Below the pieces are notes generated by a model. That model did not search any database, was not told the origin of the DNA, and saw only the letters and a program-made list of their open reading frames with translations. DNA of 51,489 bases from an uncultured Pelagibacteraceae bacterium (GTDB lineage Bacteria > Pseudomonadota > Alphaproteobacteria > Pelagibacterales > Pelagibacteraceae): contig CACHYG010000004.1 of assembly GCA_902584015.1 (NCBI GenBank), positions 1 through 51,489 on the forward strand, read 5' to 3'. Below are positions 19,778 to 29,109 of this stretch, piece by piece (positions within the stretch are counted from its first letter, which is position 1; each line of letters opens with the position of its first letter). A program made the translations under genes and the position numbers.

Positions 19778-20887
19778 ATGAAAAAAACATCTCTGTACAA
19801 TCTTCACAAAAAATATGGTGCGAAGTTTGTTCATTTTGCTGGTTATGAAATGCCGATTCAATATGAAAACGGAATTGTAAAAGAACATATAACCACTAGA
19901 AATAATTCAGGAATATTTGATGTATCTCATATGGGTCAGTTATTCCTAAAAGGTGGAGATGAATTAACAAATGACTTACAAAAAATATTCCCAATTGATT
20001 TAGCAAACATCACAATAAATCAAAGCAAGTATTCATTTTTGATGAAAGAAAACGGCGGAATATATGACGATCTTATAATTACGAAATTAAAAGATGGGTA
20101 CATGATAATATTAAACGCTGCTTGTAAAGAGGCAGATCTAAATATTTTAAAAAATAAAATTGGTGAAAAATATCAAATTAATTTATCAGATAATTTATCT
20201 TTAATAGCAATACAGGGGCCTAAAGCAAAAGATGTTTTAGATTCAATTGTACCAGGTGTAATTAAACTTAAATTTATGAATGGTAACAAATTTAAGTACA
20301 ACGACTTAGACATCTATATAACTAGATCTGGCTACACTGGTGAAGATGGTTTCGAAATTTCTATTAATAATAAAATTGTAGAAAGTTTCGTAGAGAAACT
20401 TATTGAAAAAGGTTCTACAATGATTGGCTTAGGAGCTAGAGACACTTTAAGACTAGAGGCTGGACTTTGTTTATATGGTCACGATTTAGATGAGAATACA
20501 AGTCCAATAGAGGCAAATCTAAAATGGGCAATTTCAAAAAGTAAAATTAATGAAAAGTTTCCAGGGTCAGAATTTATAAAGAAACAATATAATGAAGGTG
20601 TTTCAAAACTTAGAGTCGGAATAAAACCTGAAACAAAAGTGATAGCAAGAGAATCTACAAAAATATTTGATGAAAAAGATAATGAAATTGGAAAAGTAAC
20701 TAGTGGAACTTTTGGACCAAGCGTTAATGGTCCTATAGCAATGGGATATATTCATAATGATTATTCAAAAAAAGATACAAAAATCTTTTTAGAAGTGAGA
20801 GGAAAAAGGGTGCCAGCAAGTATTTGTGAAATGCCTTTTTATAAAAAAAACTACGTTAGAGGAGGGGAAGACAATGTCAGAAATTAA
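19778..20887 (+). CDS. gcvT: Glycine cleavage system T protein (aminomethyltransferase)
   Basis: [70 protein letters not shown]. Confidence 0.97.
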   Translation: MKKTSLYNLHKKYGAKFVHFAGYEMPIQYENGIVKEHITTRNNSGIFDVSHMGQLFLKGGDELTNDLQKIFPIDLANITINQSKYSFLMKENGGIYDDLIITKLKDGYMIILNAACKEADLNILKNKIGEKYQINLSDNLSLIAIQGPKAKDVLDSIVPGVIKLKFMNGNKFKYNDLDIYITRSGYTGEDGFEISINNKIVESFVEKLIEKGSTMIGLGARDTLRLEAGLCLYGHDLDENTSPIEANLKWAISKSKINEKFPGSEFIKKQYNEGVSKLRVGIKPETKVIARESTKIFDEKDNEIGKVTSGTFGPSVNGPIAMGYIHNDYSKKDTKIFLEVRGKRVPASICEMPFYKKNYVRGGEDNVRN

Positions 20888-21254
20888 ATTTTCAAAAGAA
20901 CATGAATGGATAACAGTTGATGGCGAGGTCGCAACTATTGGTATAACCAAACACGCAACAGAGCTTTTAGGAGATATTGTTTTTGCTGAATTGCCAGAAA
21001 AAGGTTCTAATGTAAATAAAGATGCTACTGCGGGGGTTGTCGAGTCGACTAAAGCTGCTAGTGATGTTTATACACCTATTTCTGGAGAAGTTGTCGATAC
21101 AAATCAATCAATCGTTGATGATCCATCTAAAATTAATTCTGATCCTGAGGGGGATGGATGGTTTTTTAAATTAAAAATTAAAGATCCAGCTGAAATGAAT
21201 ACTTTAATGAATAGAGATGAATATGACAAATTTGCAAAGGAGAGTGCTAGTTAA
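20874..21254 (+). CDS. gcvH: Glycine cleavage system H protein (track start 20826; [13 protein letters not shown] at 20874 preferred)
   Basis: [40 protein letters not shown] (lipoyl-Lys motif). Confidence 0.95.
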   Translation: MSEIKFSKEHEWITVDGEVATIGITKHATELLGDIVFAELPEKGSNVNKDATAGVVESTKAASDVYTPISGEVVDTNQSIVDDPSKINSDPEGDGWFFKLKIKDPAEMNTLMNRDEYDKFAKESAS

Positions 21255-24118
21255 TGTTACATAATTCCGAAAAAGATTTTATTAAAAGACATATTGGACC
21301 ATCCAAGAAAGATGAAAAAGATATGTTAGGACAGATTGGTTATCAAAATATAAATGAATTAATCAGTCAAACTGTACCAGAAAAAATATTGTTTAAAGGG
21401 GAATTGAATATTGGTGAACCTAACTCTGAATATGAGGCACTAAGAAAATTAAAAGGTATATCTAGAAAAAATCAAATCTACTCAAATTTTATTGGTATGG
21501 GTTATTATGGAACATATACCCCAAACGTAATTATAAGAAATATATTAGAGAATCCTGGCTGGTATACCTCCTACACTCCTTATCAACCTGAGGTCGCTCA
21601 AGGAAGATTGGAGATGTTACTAAACTTTCAACAAATGATAATTGACTTCACCGGAATGGATATTGCAAATGCGTCCTTGTTAGACGAAGGGACAGCCGCT
21701 GCAGAAGCTATGGGTCTCAGTCATAGACTTAATAAAAAAGATAGTAATCTTGTTTTTATTTCTAAAGATTGTCACCCTCAGACCATAGAGGTAGTAAAAA
21801 CAAGAGCTGAACCTTTGGGGCTTAAAGTTTTAATTGGAGATGATGAAGAACTTAACGATATAAAAAATGATATTGTATGTGGAATTCTTCAATACCCTGG
21901 GACCTTGGGAGATATAAAAGATCCAAGTGAAAATATTAGTAAAATAAGAAAAAAAAATGGAAAATCTATACTTGCCTGTGATTTGTTGTCTTTGGCAAAA
22001 TTAAAGACACCAGCAGAATTAGGTGCAGATATTGCCATAGGTAGTTCACAAAGATTTGGAATTCCTTTAGGTTATGGAGGTCCACACGCAGCATTTTTTG
22101 CGACTAAAGATGAATTTAAGAGATCCATGCCTGGAAGAATTATTGGAGTTTCTGTAGATAGACATGGAAATAAAGCTTATAGACTTGCATTACAAACTAG
22201 AGAACAGCATATAAGAAGAGATAAGGCGACGAGTAATATTTGTACTGCTCAAGCTCTGCTTGCAATTGTTTCAGCAGCATATGCAATTTATCATGGGCCT
22301 AAAGGAATAAGGACGATATCAGAAAGAGTTTCTCAACTCGCCAAAAATTTTGCCGATAAACTGAAACAGTCAGGTTATGAACTTTATTCAGAGTATTTCT
22401 TTGATACTGTAACGGTGTTAACAAAAGATAAAACTGAACAAATATTTCAAAATGCTTTATCTCAAAAAGTGAATATCAGAAAAGTAAATTCTGAAATGTT
22501 AGCAGTATCTTTTGATGAAAAGAAAAATGTATACAGAGCAAATCAACTTTTAAAAATATTTAATTGTGCTGAAGCTATAAAAGAAAATCCAACGGAAAGT
22601 TTACCAAATCTTCCAAAAAATTTACTTAGAACTTCTAATTATTTAGAACACAAAGTATTTAATAGTTATCACTCAGAAACAGAAATGATTAGGTATTTAA
22701 AAAGACTTGAAGATAAAGATATAGCTCTTAATCGAACAATGATTGCTTTGGGCTCATGTACAATGAAACTAAATGCTGTCGCAGAAATGATACCTATTAG
22801 TTGGAGAGAATTTTCAGAACCACATCCTTTCGCTCCAATAGAGCAAATGGAGGGTTTTAGAACTTTATTCACTGATTTGAAAAATTGGTTGAGATCAGTA
22901 ACTGGATTTTCTGGAGTTTCTTTGCAACCAAATGCAGGTGCCCAAGGGGAATATGCTGGTCTTATGGTGATTAGAAAATATCATATGGAGAGAGGTGAAC
23001 AAAATAGAAATGTATGCTTAATCCCTAGTTCGGCGCATGGTACAAATCCTGCAAGTGCTCAAATGGCTGGAATGAAAGTTGTCGTCGTTAATTGTGATAA
23101 AGATGGAAATGTCGACTATGAAGATCTTAAAAAGAAAGCCGAACACAATTCAGAAAATCTTGGTGCTTTAATGGTTACTTATCCCTCAACTCATGGAGTT
23201 TTTGAGGAAAGAATATCTGACATATGCGAATTAATTCATAAGCATGGAGGCCAAGTTTATATGGATGGCGCAAATCTTAACGCTTTAGTTGGTATTGCTA
23301 AACCTGGTAACTTTGGACCTGATGTTTGTCACATAAACTTACATAAAACATTCTGTATTCCGCATGGTGGTGGTGGTCCAGGTATGGGACCAATAGCATG
23401 TAAAAGACATTTGGAGATATATCTGCCAACACATCCAGTAATAAAAGATTGTGGTCCAGCTACAGGTATCGGGCCAATATCTGCAGCCCCTTGGGGAAGT
23501 TCAAGTATTTTATCAATTTCATGGATGTATATAAAAATGATGGGTTCAGAGGGTCTAAAACTTGCATCACAAATAGCAATTTTAAACGCTAACTACATAG
23601 CTCACAAATTAAAGGACCACTATCCAATATTATATAAAGGTGCAAATGGAAATGTAGCTCATGAATGTATAATTGATATCAGATCTATAAAAAATGATAC
23701 AGGAATAACAGAGGAAGATATAGCGAAGAGATTGATTGATTTTGGCTTTCATGCTCCAACAATGTCTTGGCCAGTGCCAGGAACTATGATGATAGAACCG
23801 ACTGAAAGTGAAAGTATAAATGAAATTAATAGATTTTGTGACACTTTAATTAAAATTAAAAAAGAAATTGATAAAATAAAAAAAGGAGAATTTGATAAGA
23901 TTGATAATCCAATTAAAAATGCTCCACATACTGATCTAGAATTAGCATCGAATGAATGGAAACATAAATATTCTAGAGAAGATGCAGCATATCCATCAAA
24001 ATTTTTAAAATCTAATAAGTTTTGGCCACCAGTTTCTAGAGTAGACAATGTATATGGCGACAAAAATCTTTTTTGTACTTGTCCAAGTATAGATGAATTC
24101 AAAGAAGATGCAGCTTAA
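21254..24118 (+). CDS. gcvP: Glycine dehydrogenase (decarboxylating), P protein, single chain
   Basis: FIKRHIGPSKKD; SLLDEGTAAAEAM; LQPNAGAQGEYAGL; NLHKTFCIPHGGGGPGMGPI (PLP Lys). Confidence 0.97.
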   Translation: MLHNSEKDFIKRHIGPSKKDEKDMLGQIGYQNINELISQTVPEKILFKGELNIGEPNSEYEALRKLKGISRKNQIYSNFIGMGYYGTYTPNVIIRNILENPGWYTSYTPYQPEVAQGRLEMLLNFQQMIIDFTGMDIANASLLDEGTAAAEAMGLSHRLNKKDSNLVFISKDCHPQTIEVVKTRAEPLGLKVLIGDDEELNDIKNDIVCGILQYPGTLGDIKDPSENISKIRKKNGKSILACDLLSLAKLKTPAELGADIAIGSSQRFGIPLGYGGPHAAFFATKDEFKRSMPGRIIGVSVDRHGNKAYRLALQTREQHIRRDKATSNICTAQALLAIVSAAYAIYHGPKGIRTISERVSQLAKNFADKLKQSGYELYSEYFFDTVTVLTKDKTEQIFQNALSQKVNIRKVNSEMLAVSFDEKKNVYRANQLLKIFNCAEAIKENPTESLPNLPKNLLRTSNYLEHKVFNSYHSETEMIRYLKRLEDKDIALNRTMIALGSCTMKLNAVAEMIPISWREFSEPHPFAPIEQMEGFRTLFTDLKNWLRSVTGFSGVSLQPNAGAQGEYAGLMVIRKYHMERGEQNRNVCLIPSSAHGTNPASAQMAGMKVVVVNCDKDGNVDYEDLKKKAEHNSENLGALMVTYPSTHGVFEERISDICELIHKHGGQVYMDGANLNALVGIAKPGNFGPDVCHINLHKTFCIPHGGGGPGMGPIACKRHLEIYLPTHPVIKDCGPATGIGPISAAPWGSSSILSISWMYIKMMGSEGLKLASQIAILNANYIAHKLKDHYPILYKGANGNVAHECIIDIRSIKNDTGITEEDIAKRLIDFGFHAPTMSWPVPGTMMIEPTESESINEINRFCDTLIKIKKEIDKIKKGEFDKIDNPIKNAPHTDLELASNEWKHKYSREDAAYPSKFLKSNKFWPPVSRVDNVYGDKNLFCTCPSIDEFKEDAA

Positions 24119-24124
24119 AGGTTA

Positions 24125-25372
24125 ATGAAAATTGCAGTAATTGGTTCAGGTATTTCTGGCTTAAGCTCTGCATATTATTTATCAAAAAAACACAAGGTCG
24201 ATTTATTTGAAAAAGAAGATCACTTCGGTGGACATGCACATACTATTGATATTGATTATGATAAAGATGGCAAAAAAAATTTGCCAATTGATATTGGATT
24301 TATTGTTTTTAATCATAAAACGTACCCAAATCTCATAAAATTTTTTAGTGAAAATAATATTGAAATAGAAAAAAGCGACATGAGCTTTTCTGTTTCGGTA
24401 AAAGGTAAAAATATAGAATATTGTGGAAAAGGACTAAATGGTATTTTTATAAATCGCAAGAATATATTTAATCTTAAGTTTTTAAAAATGTTTTTCGAAA
24501 TAATAAAATTTTATGATCAATGTGATAAACTCAATGAATTAAATGATGAATTAACTTTAAACAGTTTTCTTAAAAATAAAAGATTATCTCAATATTTTAT
24601 TAATTATCATATTTTACCTATGGTTTCAGCTATTTGGTCTATGCCACCTTATGAAGCAGGTCAAATGCCTTTAAAATTTTTTATAAAATTTTTTCAAAAT
24701 CATGGATTATTTAAATTTAAAGAAAGACCTCAGTGGTACACAATTAAGAATAGAAGCAGAACTTATGTAAATAAAATTTTAGAAAAAATCAGTGGAGAGC
24801 ATTTTAAAAATTATAATATTAATAAAGTTGAAAGAAAAGCAGATGGTGTGAGGGTATTTTATGGAGAAGATAATGAATTTTTTGATTATGACAAAGTAGT
24901 ATTTGCAACGCATGCGGATCAAACTATTTCTATAATTAAAAATCCCACTGACGAAGAAAAAAATTTACTAACTAAATTTAATTATAAAAAAAATATTGCA
25001 TTGATTCATACTGATGAAAAAGTGATGCCATTAAATAAAAAAGCGTGGTCATCTTGGAACTCTTCAATTAATTCAAACAATTTTAAAGAAAGCTCTATTA
25101 CTTATTGGTTAAATTTATTACAGAATTTAAATGTTAGAAAAAATATATTTTTAACGCTTAATCCTTTTTTTCAAGTTGATAAAGATAAAATAATTAAAAA
25201 AATTGAATTTACTCATCCTTATTATAACCAGGAAGCTTTGAGTTTTCAAAAAAATTTAAGTATTATTCAAAATAAAAAAAATATTTTGTTTTGCGGAAGT
25301 TATTTTGGTTATGGTTTTCATGAAGATGGAATAAAATCATCAATTGATATGCTTAATTTTTTAGATGATTGA
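24125..25372 (+). CDS. FAD-dependent amine oxidase-like protein (COG2907 type, CFA-associated)
   Basis: Dinucleotide-binding MKIAVIGSGISGLSSAYYLSKKHKVDLFEKEDHFGGHAHTI; IGFIVFNHKTYPNL. Confidence 0.85.
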   Translation: MKIAVIGSGISGLSSAYYLSKKHKVDLFEKEDHFGGHAHTIDIDYDKDGKKNLPIDIGFIVFNHKTYPNLIKFFSENNIEIEKSDMSFSVSVKGKNIEYCGKGLNGIFINRKNIFNLKFLKMFFEIIKFYDQCDKLNELNDELTLNSFLKNKRLSQYFINYHILPMVSAIWSMPPYEAGQMPLKFFIKFFQNHGLFKFKERPQWYTIKNRSRTYVNKILEKISGEHFKNYNINKVERKADGVRVFYGEDNEFFDYDKVVFATHADQTISIIKNPTDEEKNLLTKFNYKKNIALIHTDEKVMPLNKKAWSSWNSSINSNNFKESSITYWLNLLQNLNVRKNIFLTLNPFFQVDKDKIIKKIEFTHPYYNQEALSFQKNLSIIQNKKNILFCGSYFGYGFHEDGIKSSIDMLNFLDD

Positions 25373-26135
25373 AGAGTCTTATATTTATAATGGCAGGGTA
25401 ATTCATAAAAGATTTAAACCAAAAGAACATGCTTTTAGTTACAAAGTATTTTCTTTATTTTTGGATTTAGATGAGATCAACAAAATTGAGAAAGAAATAC
25501 CTTTTTTCTCATATAATAAGTTTAATCTAATAAGTTTCCATGACAAAGATCATGGTGATAGGAATAATAATTCTTTAAAAGAATGGGTAATAAGAAATTT
25601 AAAAAACATAGATATTAACGAAAAAAATATCAAAATTAAAATTCTATGTTATCCAAGAATTTTTGGATATGTTTTTAATCCATTAAGCATTTTTTTTGTT
25701 TATAATTCAAATTCGTCACTTATAGCAATACTTTACGAAGTAAAAAATACATTTGGAGAACAACACACATATGTATTTAAAACAAATCAAGAAACAAAAA
25801 ACATCAAAAATGATTGTATAAAAAAGTTTTATGTTTCTCCATTCATGGATTTGGATTCAAAGTATTTTTTTAGAATTGCGAATCCTGGTGAAAATTTATC
25901 AGTGATAATTGATCAAATAGATAAAGATGGAAAATTACTATTCGCATCTCAAGACGGTAGAAGAACAAACCTTAATACCAAAAACCTTATATTTTCGTAT
26001 TTAAAACATCCTTTAATGACATTTAAAATAATATCAGCGATACATTTTGAGGCATTAAGGTTATGGCTAAAAGGAATTAAACTAGTACCTAAGAAAATAA
26101 AAATTAAAAATAATATAAGCATTGAAAAAAAATGA
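25365..26135 (+). CDS. DUF1365 family protein
   Basis: YNGRVIHKRFKPKEHAFSYKVFSLFLDLDE; LCYPRIFGYVFNPLSIFFVY; typical position between amine oxidase and CFA genes. Confidence 0.85.
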   Translation: MIEESYIYNGRVIHKRFKPKEHAFSYKVFSLFLDLDEINKIEKEIPFFSYNKFNLISFHDKDHGDRNNNSLKEWVIRNLKNIDINEKNIKIKILCYPRIFGYVFNPLSIFFVYNSNSSLIAILYEVKNTFGEQHTYVFKTNQETKNIKNDCIKKFYVSPFMDLDSKYFFRIANPGENLSVIIDQIDKDGKLLFASQDGRRTNLNTKNLIFSYLKHPLMTFKIISAIHFEALRLWLKGIKLVPKKIKIKNNISIEKK

Positions 26136-27310
26136 AATTAGTCTCTGTTGCAGATAGAATAGTATTTTCATCTATTAAAAATTTTGAATACGGGCAAATA
26201 AATTTAAAAAATTACGATGGTAAAGAATATAAATTGGGAAACGAAAGTTCTCCTCTAAAAGCAAATTTAATAATAAATAAACCTGGATTAACATTAAATA
26301 TTCTAAACAAAGGAAGTATTGGTTTAGCCGAATCTTATATGCGTGGAGAATTTGAAACAGATAACTTGACAAATCTGATAGAAATTACTGCTAAAAATAT
26401 TAAAAAAGTGCATAAATTTTCAGGAGTTTTAGATTTACCATTAATTAATTTTTTTAAATATTTCTTTATTAAGAATACAAAAAAAAGAAGTAAAGAAAAT
26501 ATTTCTAAACATTATGATCTTGGAAACGAATTTTTTTCATTGTGGTTAGATAAAACTTTAACTTACTCAAGTGCAATATTTGATAAAGATAAAACCGATT
26601 TAGAGTCTGCACAAATTAATAAATATAAAAAACTATCGTTTTTAGTCAAACCAAAAACAGGCGATAGAATGTTAGAGATCGGATGTGGTTGGGGAGGTTT
26701 TGCAGAGTATGTGGGAAAAAATTATGACATAAAGTTAGATTGCATTACAATATCTCAAAAACAGTATGAATATGCAAAGGAAAGAATATTTAAAAATGGA
26801 TTAAATGAAAAAGTAAATATAAAGATGCAAGATTACCGTGACGTAAACAATAAATATAATGCCATAGCTTCTATAGAAATGATAGAGGCGGTAGGTCAAA
26901 ATTATTTAAAAAGTTTTTTTAATAAAATAAAACAAAACTTGGAACCAAATGGAAGTGCAGCTATACAAGCTATCACAATCGATGATAGCCTATATAATAG
27001 ATATAAGACGAAACAAGATTTTATTCAAAAATATATTTTTCCAGGTGGATTTTTACCTTGTAGAAAAAGTTTAATAAAATACGCAAACGAAACAAATTTA
27101 AATTTTAATCAGTGCAATTCATACGGATTACATTATTCTAATACCTTAATGATGTGGAGAGATGAATTTTTAAAAAAATGGGATAATATTTCAAAACAGG
27201 GATTTGATGTAACTTTTAAAAGAATGTGGAACTTCTATTTATCTTATTGTGAAGCTGGATTTAAGTCAAAAAATATAGATTTAATACAATTTTCACTACA
27301 GAATAAATAA
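26132..27310 (+). CDS. CFA-like SAM-dependent lipid methyltransferase (cyclopropane-fatty-acyl-phospholipid synthase family)
   Basis: SKHYDLGNEFFSLWLDKTLTYSSAIF; MLEIGCGWGGFAEYV; MQDYRD; IEMIEAVGQNY; DFIQKYIFPGGFLP. Confidence 0.9.
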   Translation: MKLVSVADRIVFSSIKNFEYGQINLKNYDGKEYKLGNESSPLKANLIINKPGLTLNILNKGSIGLAESYMRGEFETDNLTNLIEITAKNIKKVHKFSGVLDLPLINFFKYFFIKNTKKRSKENISKHYDLGNEFFSLWLDKTLTYSSAIFDKDKTDLESAQINKYKKLSFLVKPKTGDRMLEIGCGWGGFAEYVGKNYDIKLDCITISQKQYEYAKERIFKNGLNEKVNIKMQDYRDVNNKYNAIASIEMIEAVGQNYLKSFFNKIKQNLEPNGSAAIQAITIDDSLYNRYKTKQDFIQKYIFPGGFLPCRKSLIKYANETNLNFNQCNSYGLHYSNTLMMWRDEFLKKWDNISKQGFDVTFKRMWNFYLSYCEAGFKSKNIDLIQFSLQNK

Positions 27311-27313
27311 TTT

Positions 27314-27862
27314 ATGAAAAAAATTAATTTATATAATAATTTTTTATTGCTAATTTTTTTTGTATTTATTACAAGTTGCTCTGGAAATAGTGCAATGAAA
27401 CCTGAACATTTCAAAGACCAAAAACCTAGACTTATAATTGAAGATTATTTGACAGGAAATGTTAAAGCATGGGGCATTCTTCAGAATAGATCAGGCAAAG
27501 TAACACGTCAATTTTCTGCTGATTTAGATGGGAAATGGGATGGTAATCAACTTATTTTAGACGAAAAGTTCAATTGGACTGATGGAGAAGTTCAAACACG
27601 ACAGTGGAAAATAAATAAAATTGATGATCATAATTATGAAGGAACAGCAAGTGATGTTGTTGGAAAAGCAAAAGGATATTCATATGGTCCGGCATTTAAA
27701 TTTGAATATGTTCTTCTAGTTCCTGTTAAAGGTAGAGAAATTAAAATTACTTTTGACGATTGGATATTTAAACAAGACGACAGAGTTGCTATTAATAGAG
27801 CTACAATGACAAAGTTTGGGATAAAAGTCGCTGAACTAACTGTTATGTTTGTTAAAGACTAA
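27314..27862 (+). CDS. DUF3833 family lipoprotein
   Basis: Lipobox-like FITSCSGNS; KPEHFKDQKPRLIIEDYLTGNVKAWGILQNRSGKVTRQFSADLDGKWDGN. Confidence 0.8.
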   Translation: MKKINLYNNFLLLIFFVFITSCSGNSAMKPEHFKDQKPRLIIEDYLTGNVKAWGILQNRSGKVTRQFSADLDGKWDGNQLILDEKFNWTDGEVQTRQWKINKIDDHNYEGTASDVVGKAKGYSYGPAFKFEYVLLVPVKGREIKITFDDWIFKQDDRVAINRATMTKFGIKVAELTVMFVKD

Positions 27863-28617
27863 CGTCTTTGATATTTTGTAAGCTTTCCTAATAATTTTAG
27901 ATATAACCAGTTTGGTAATATTTTAAGAAACTTTAAAACTAAAGTTAATTGTTTTGGAAAATGAATTTCGAATACATTTGAATTTACTAAACCATCATAA
28001 ATTTTATCTGCAGCATATTCAGTTGTTTTAAGAAAAGGCATTTTGAAATCATTTTTATCAGTCATGGGTGTTTTAATAAAACCTGGAGATATTAATGAAA
28101 CTCTTACTCCATATCTTTTAAAATCAAAATATAAACTCTCAGCTAAGTTATTTAATGCAGATTTGGATGGACCGTAACCAGTGGAATTTGGTAAACCTCT
28201 ATAACCAGCTATCGATGAAACAATTGAGATATGACCTTTTCCTAAATCTTTAAAATATTTTTCTACAGATTTAATAGAGTTTAATGTGCCAAAAAAATTT
28301 ACTTTCATTACATTTTCAATTTGTTCAACATCAATTTCTTTTTCTTTTTTTGGATCCCATGTTCCAGTTGAAAAAATACATAAATCAATTTTTCCTAGTT
28401 TATTTTTAATTTCAGTGAATACCTTATGGCAATCATCTTTATTTGTTACGTCTAAAGGAAATGAAAAAACATTTTGATTTTGCTTTGATATTTCCTCAAG
28501 TAATTCAACTCGTCTAGCAGAAATAGCAACATTCCAACAATTTTTAGAAAATTTTAATGCTATTGCTTTTCCAATACCTGTACTAGCACCTGTAATCCAA
28601 ATTACTTTATTGCTCAT
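27859..28617 (-). CDS. Short-chain dehydrogenase/reductase
   Basis: IWITGASTGIGKAIALKFS; SIVSSIAGYRGLPNSTGYGPSKSALNN (YxxxK); SPGFIKTPMT. Confidence 0.88.
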   Translation of the reverse strand: MSNKVIWITGASTGIGKAIALKFSKNCWNVAISARRVELLEEISKQNQNVFSFPLDVTNKDDCHKVFTEIKNKLGKIDLCIFSTGTWDPKKEKEIDVEQIENVMKVNFFGTLNSIKSVEKYFKDLGKGHISIVSSIAGYRGLPNSTGYGPSKSALNNLAESLYFDFKRYGVRVSLISPGFIKTPMTDKNDFKMPFLKTTEYAADKIYDGLVNSNVFEIHFPKQLTLVLKFLKILPNWLYLKLLGKLTKYQRR

Positions 28618-28640
28618 GATGAAATGATATATATATCATA

Positions 28641-29108
28641 ATGTTTAAAAATAAATTTTTATCTTTTTTAATTTTCGGATTTGTCACATTTTCTGCTTCA
28701 TTTATTGGGAGTATAGCGACAATTACATCGAAAGAACCCTGGTATTCTTCCTTAAATAAGTCAGGTCTTAATCCTCCTGATTGGGTATTTGCTCCTGTTT
28801 GGTCAACATTGTATTTATTCATGACCATAGCAATCTGGTCAGCGTGGCATAAAAATTATAAAGATTTAAATATAATTTATATTTATTTGATGCATTTGTT
28901 TTTTAATACAACTTGGAGTATTGTTTTTTTTGTATATCATAATATTTTTGCCGCACTAATTAATCTTATAATAATAATAAGTTTTATTATCATTTTAATG
29001 ATTAAGTATAAAAAAATAAGTAATTTAAGTTTTATATTAATGATTCCATATTTACTTTGGTGCATTTATGCACTAACTCTAAATATTAGCTTATATATAT
29101 TAAATTAA
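28641..29108 (+). CDS. TspO/MBR-family tryptophan-rich sensory protein
   Basis: WYSSLNKSGLNPPDWVFAPVWSTLYLFMTIAIWSAW; FFNTTWSIVFFVYHN; five predicted TM segments. Confidence 0.88.
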   Translation: MFKNKFLSFLIFGFVTFSASFIGSIATITSKEPWYSSLNKSGLNPPDWVFAPVWSTLYLFMTIAIWSAWHKNYKDLNIIYIYLMHLFFNTTWSIVFFVYHNIFAALINLIIIISFIIILMIKYKKISNLSFILMIPYLLWCIYALTLNISLYILN

Positions 29109-29109
29109 T

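Noticed and set aside
28607-28828. 73-aa ORF antisense to tspO start
   Set aside because: Overlaps well-supported TspO coding sequence; no motif.
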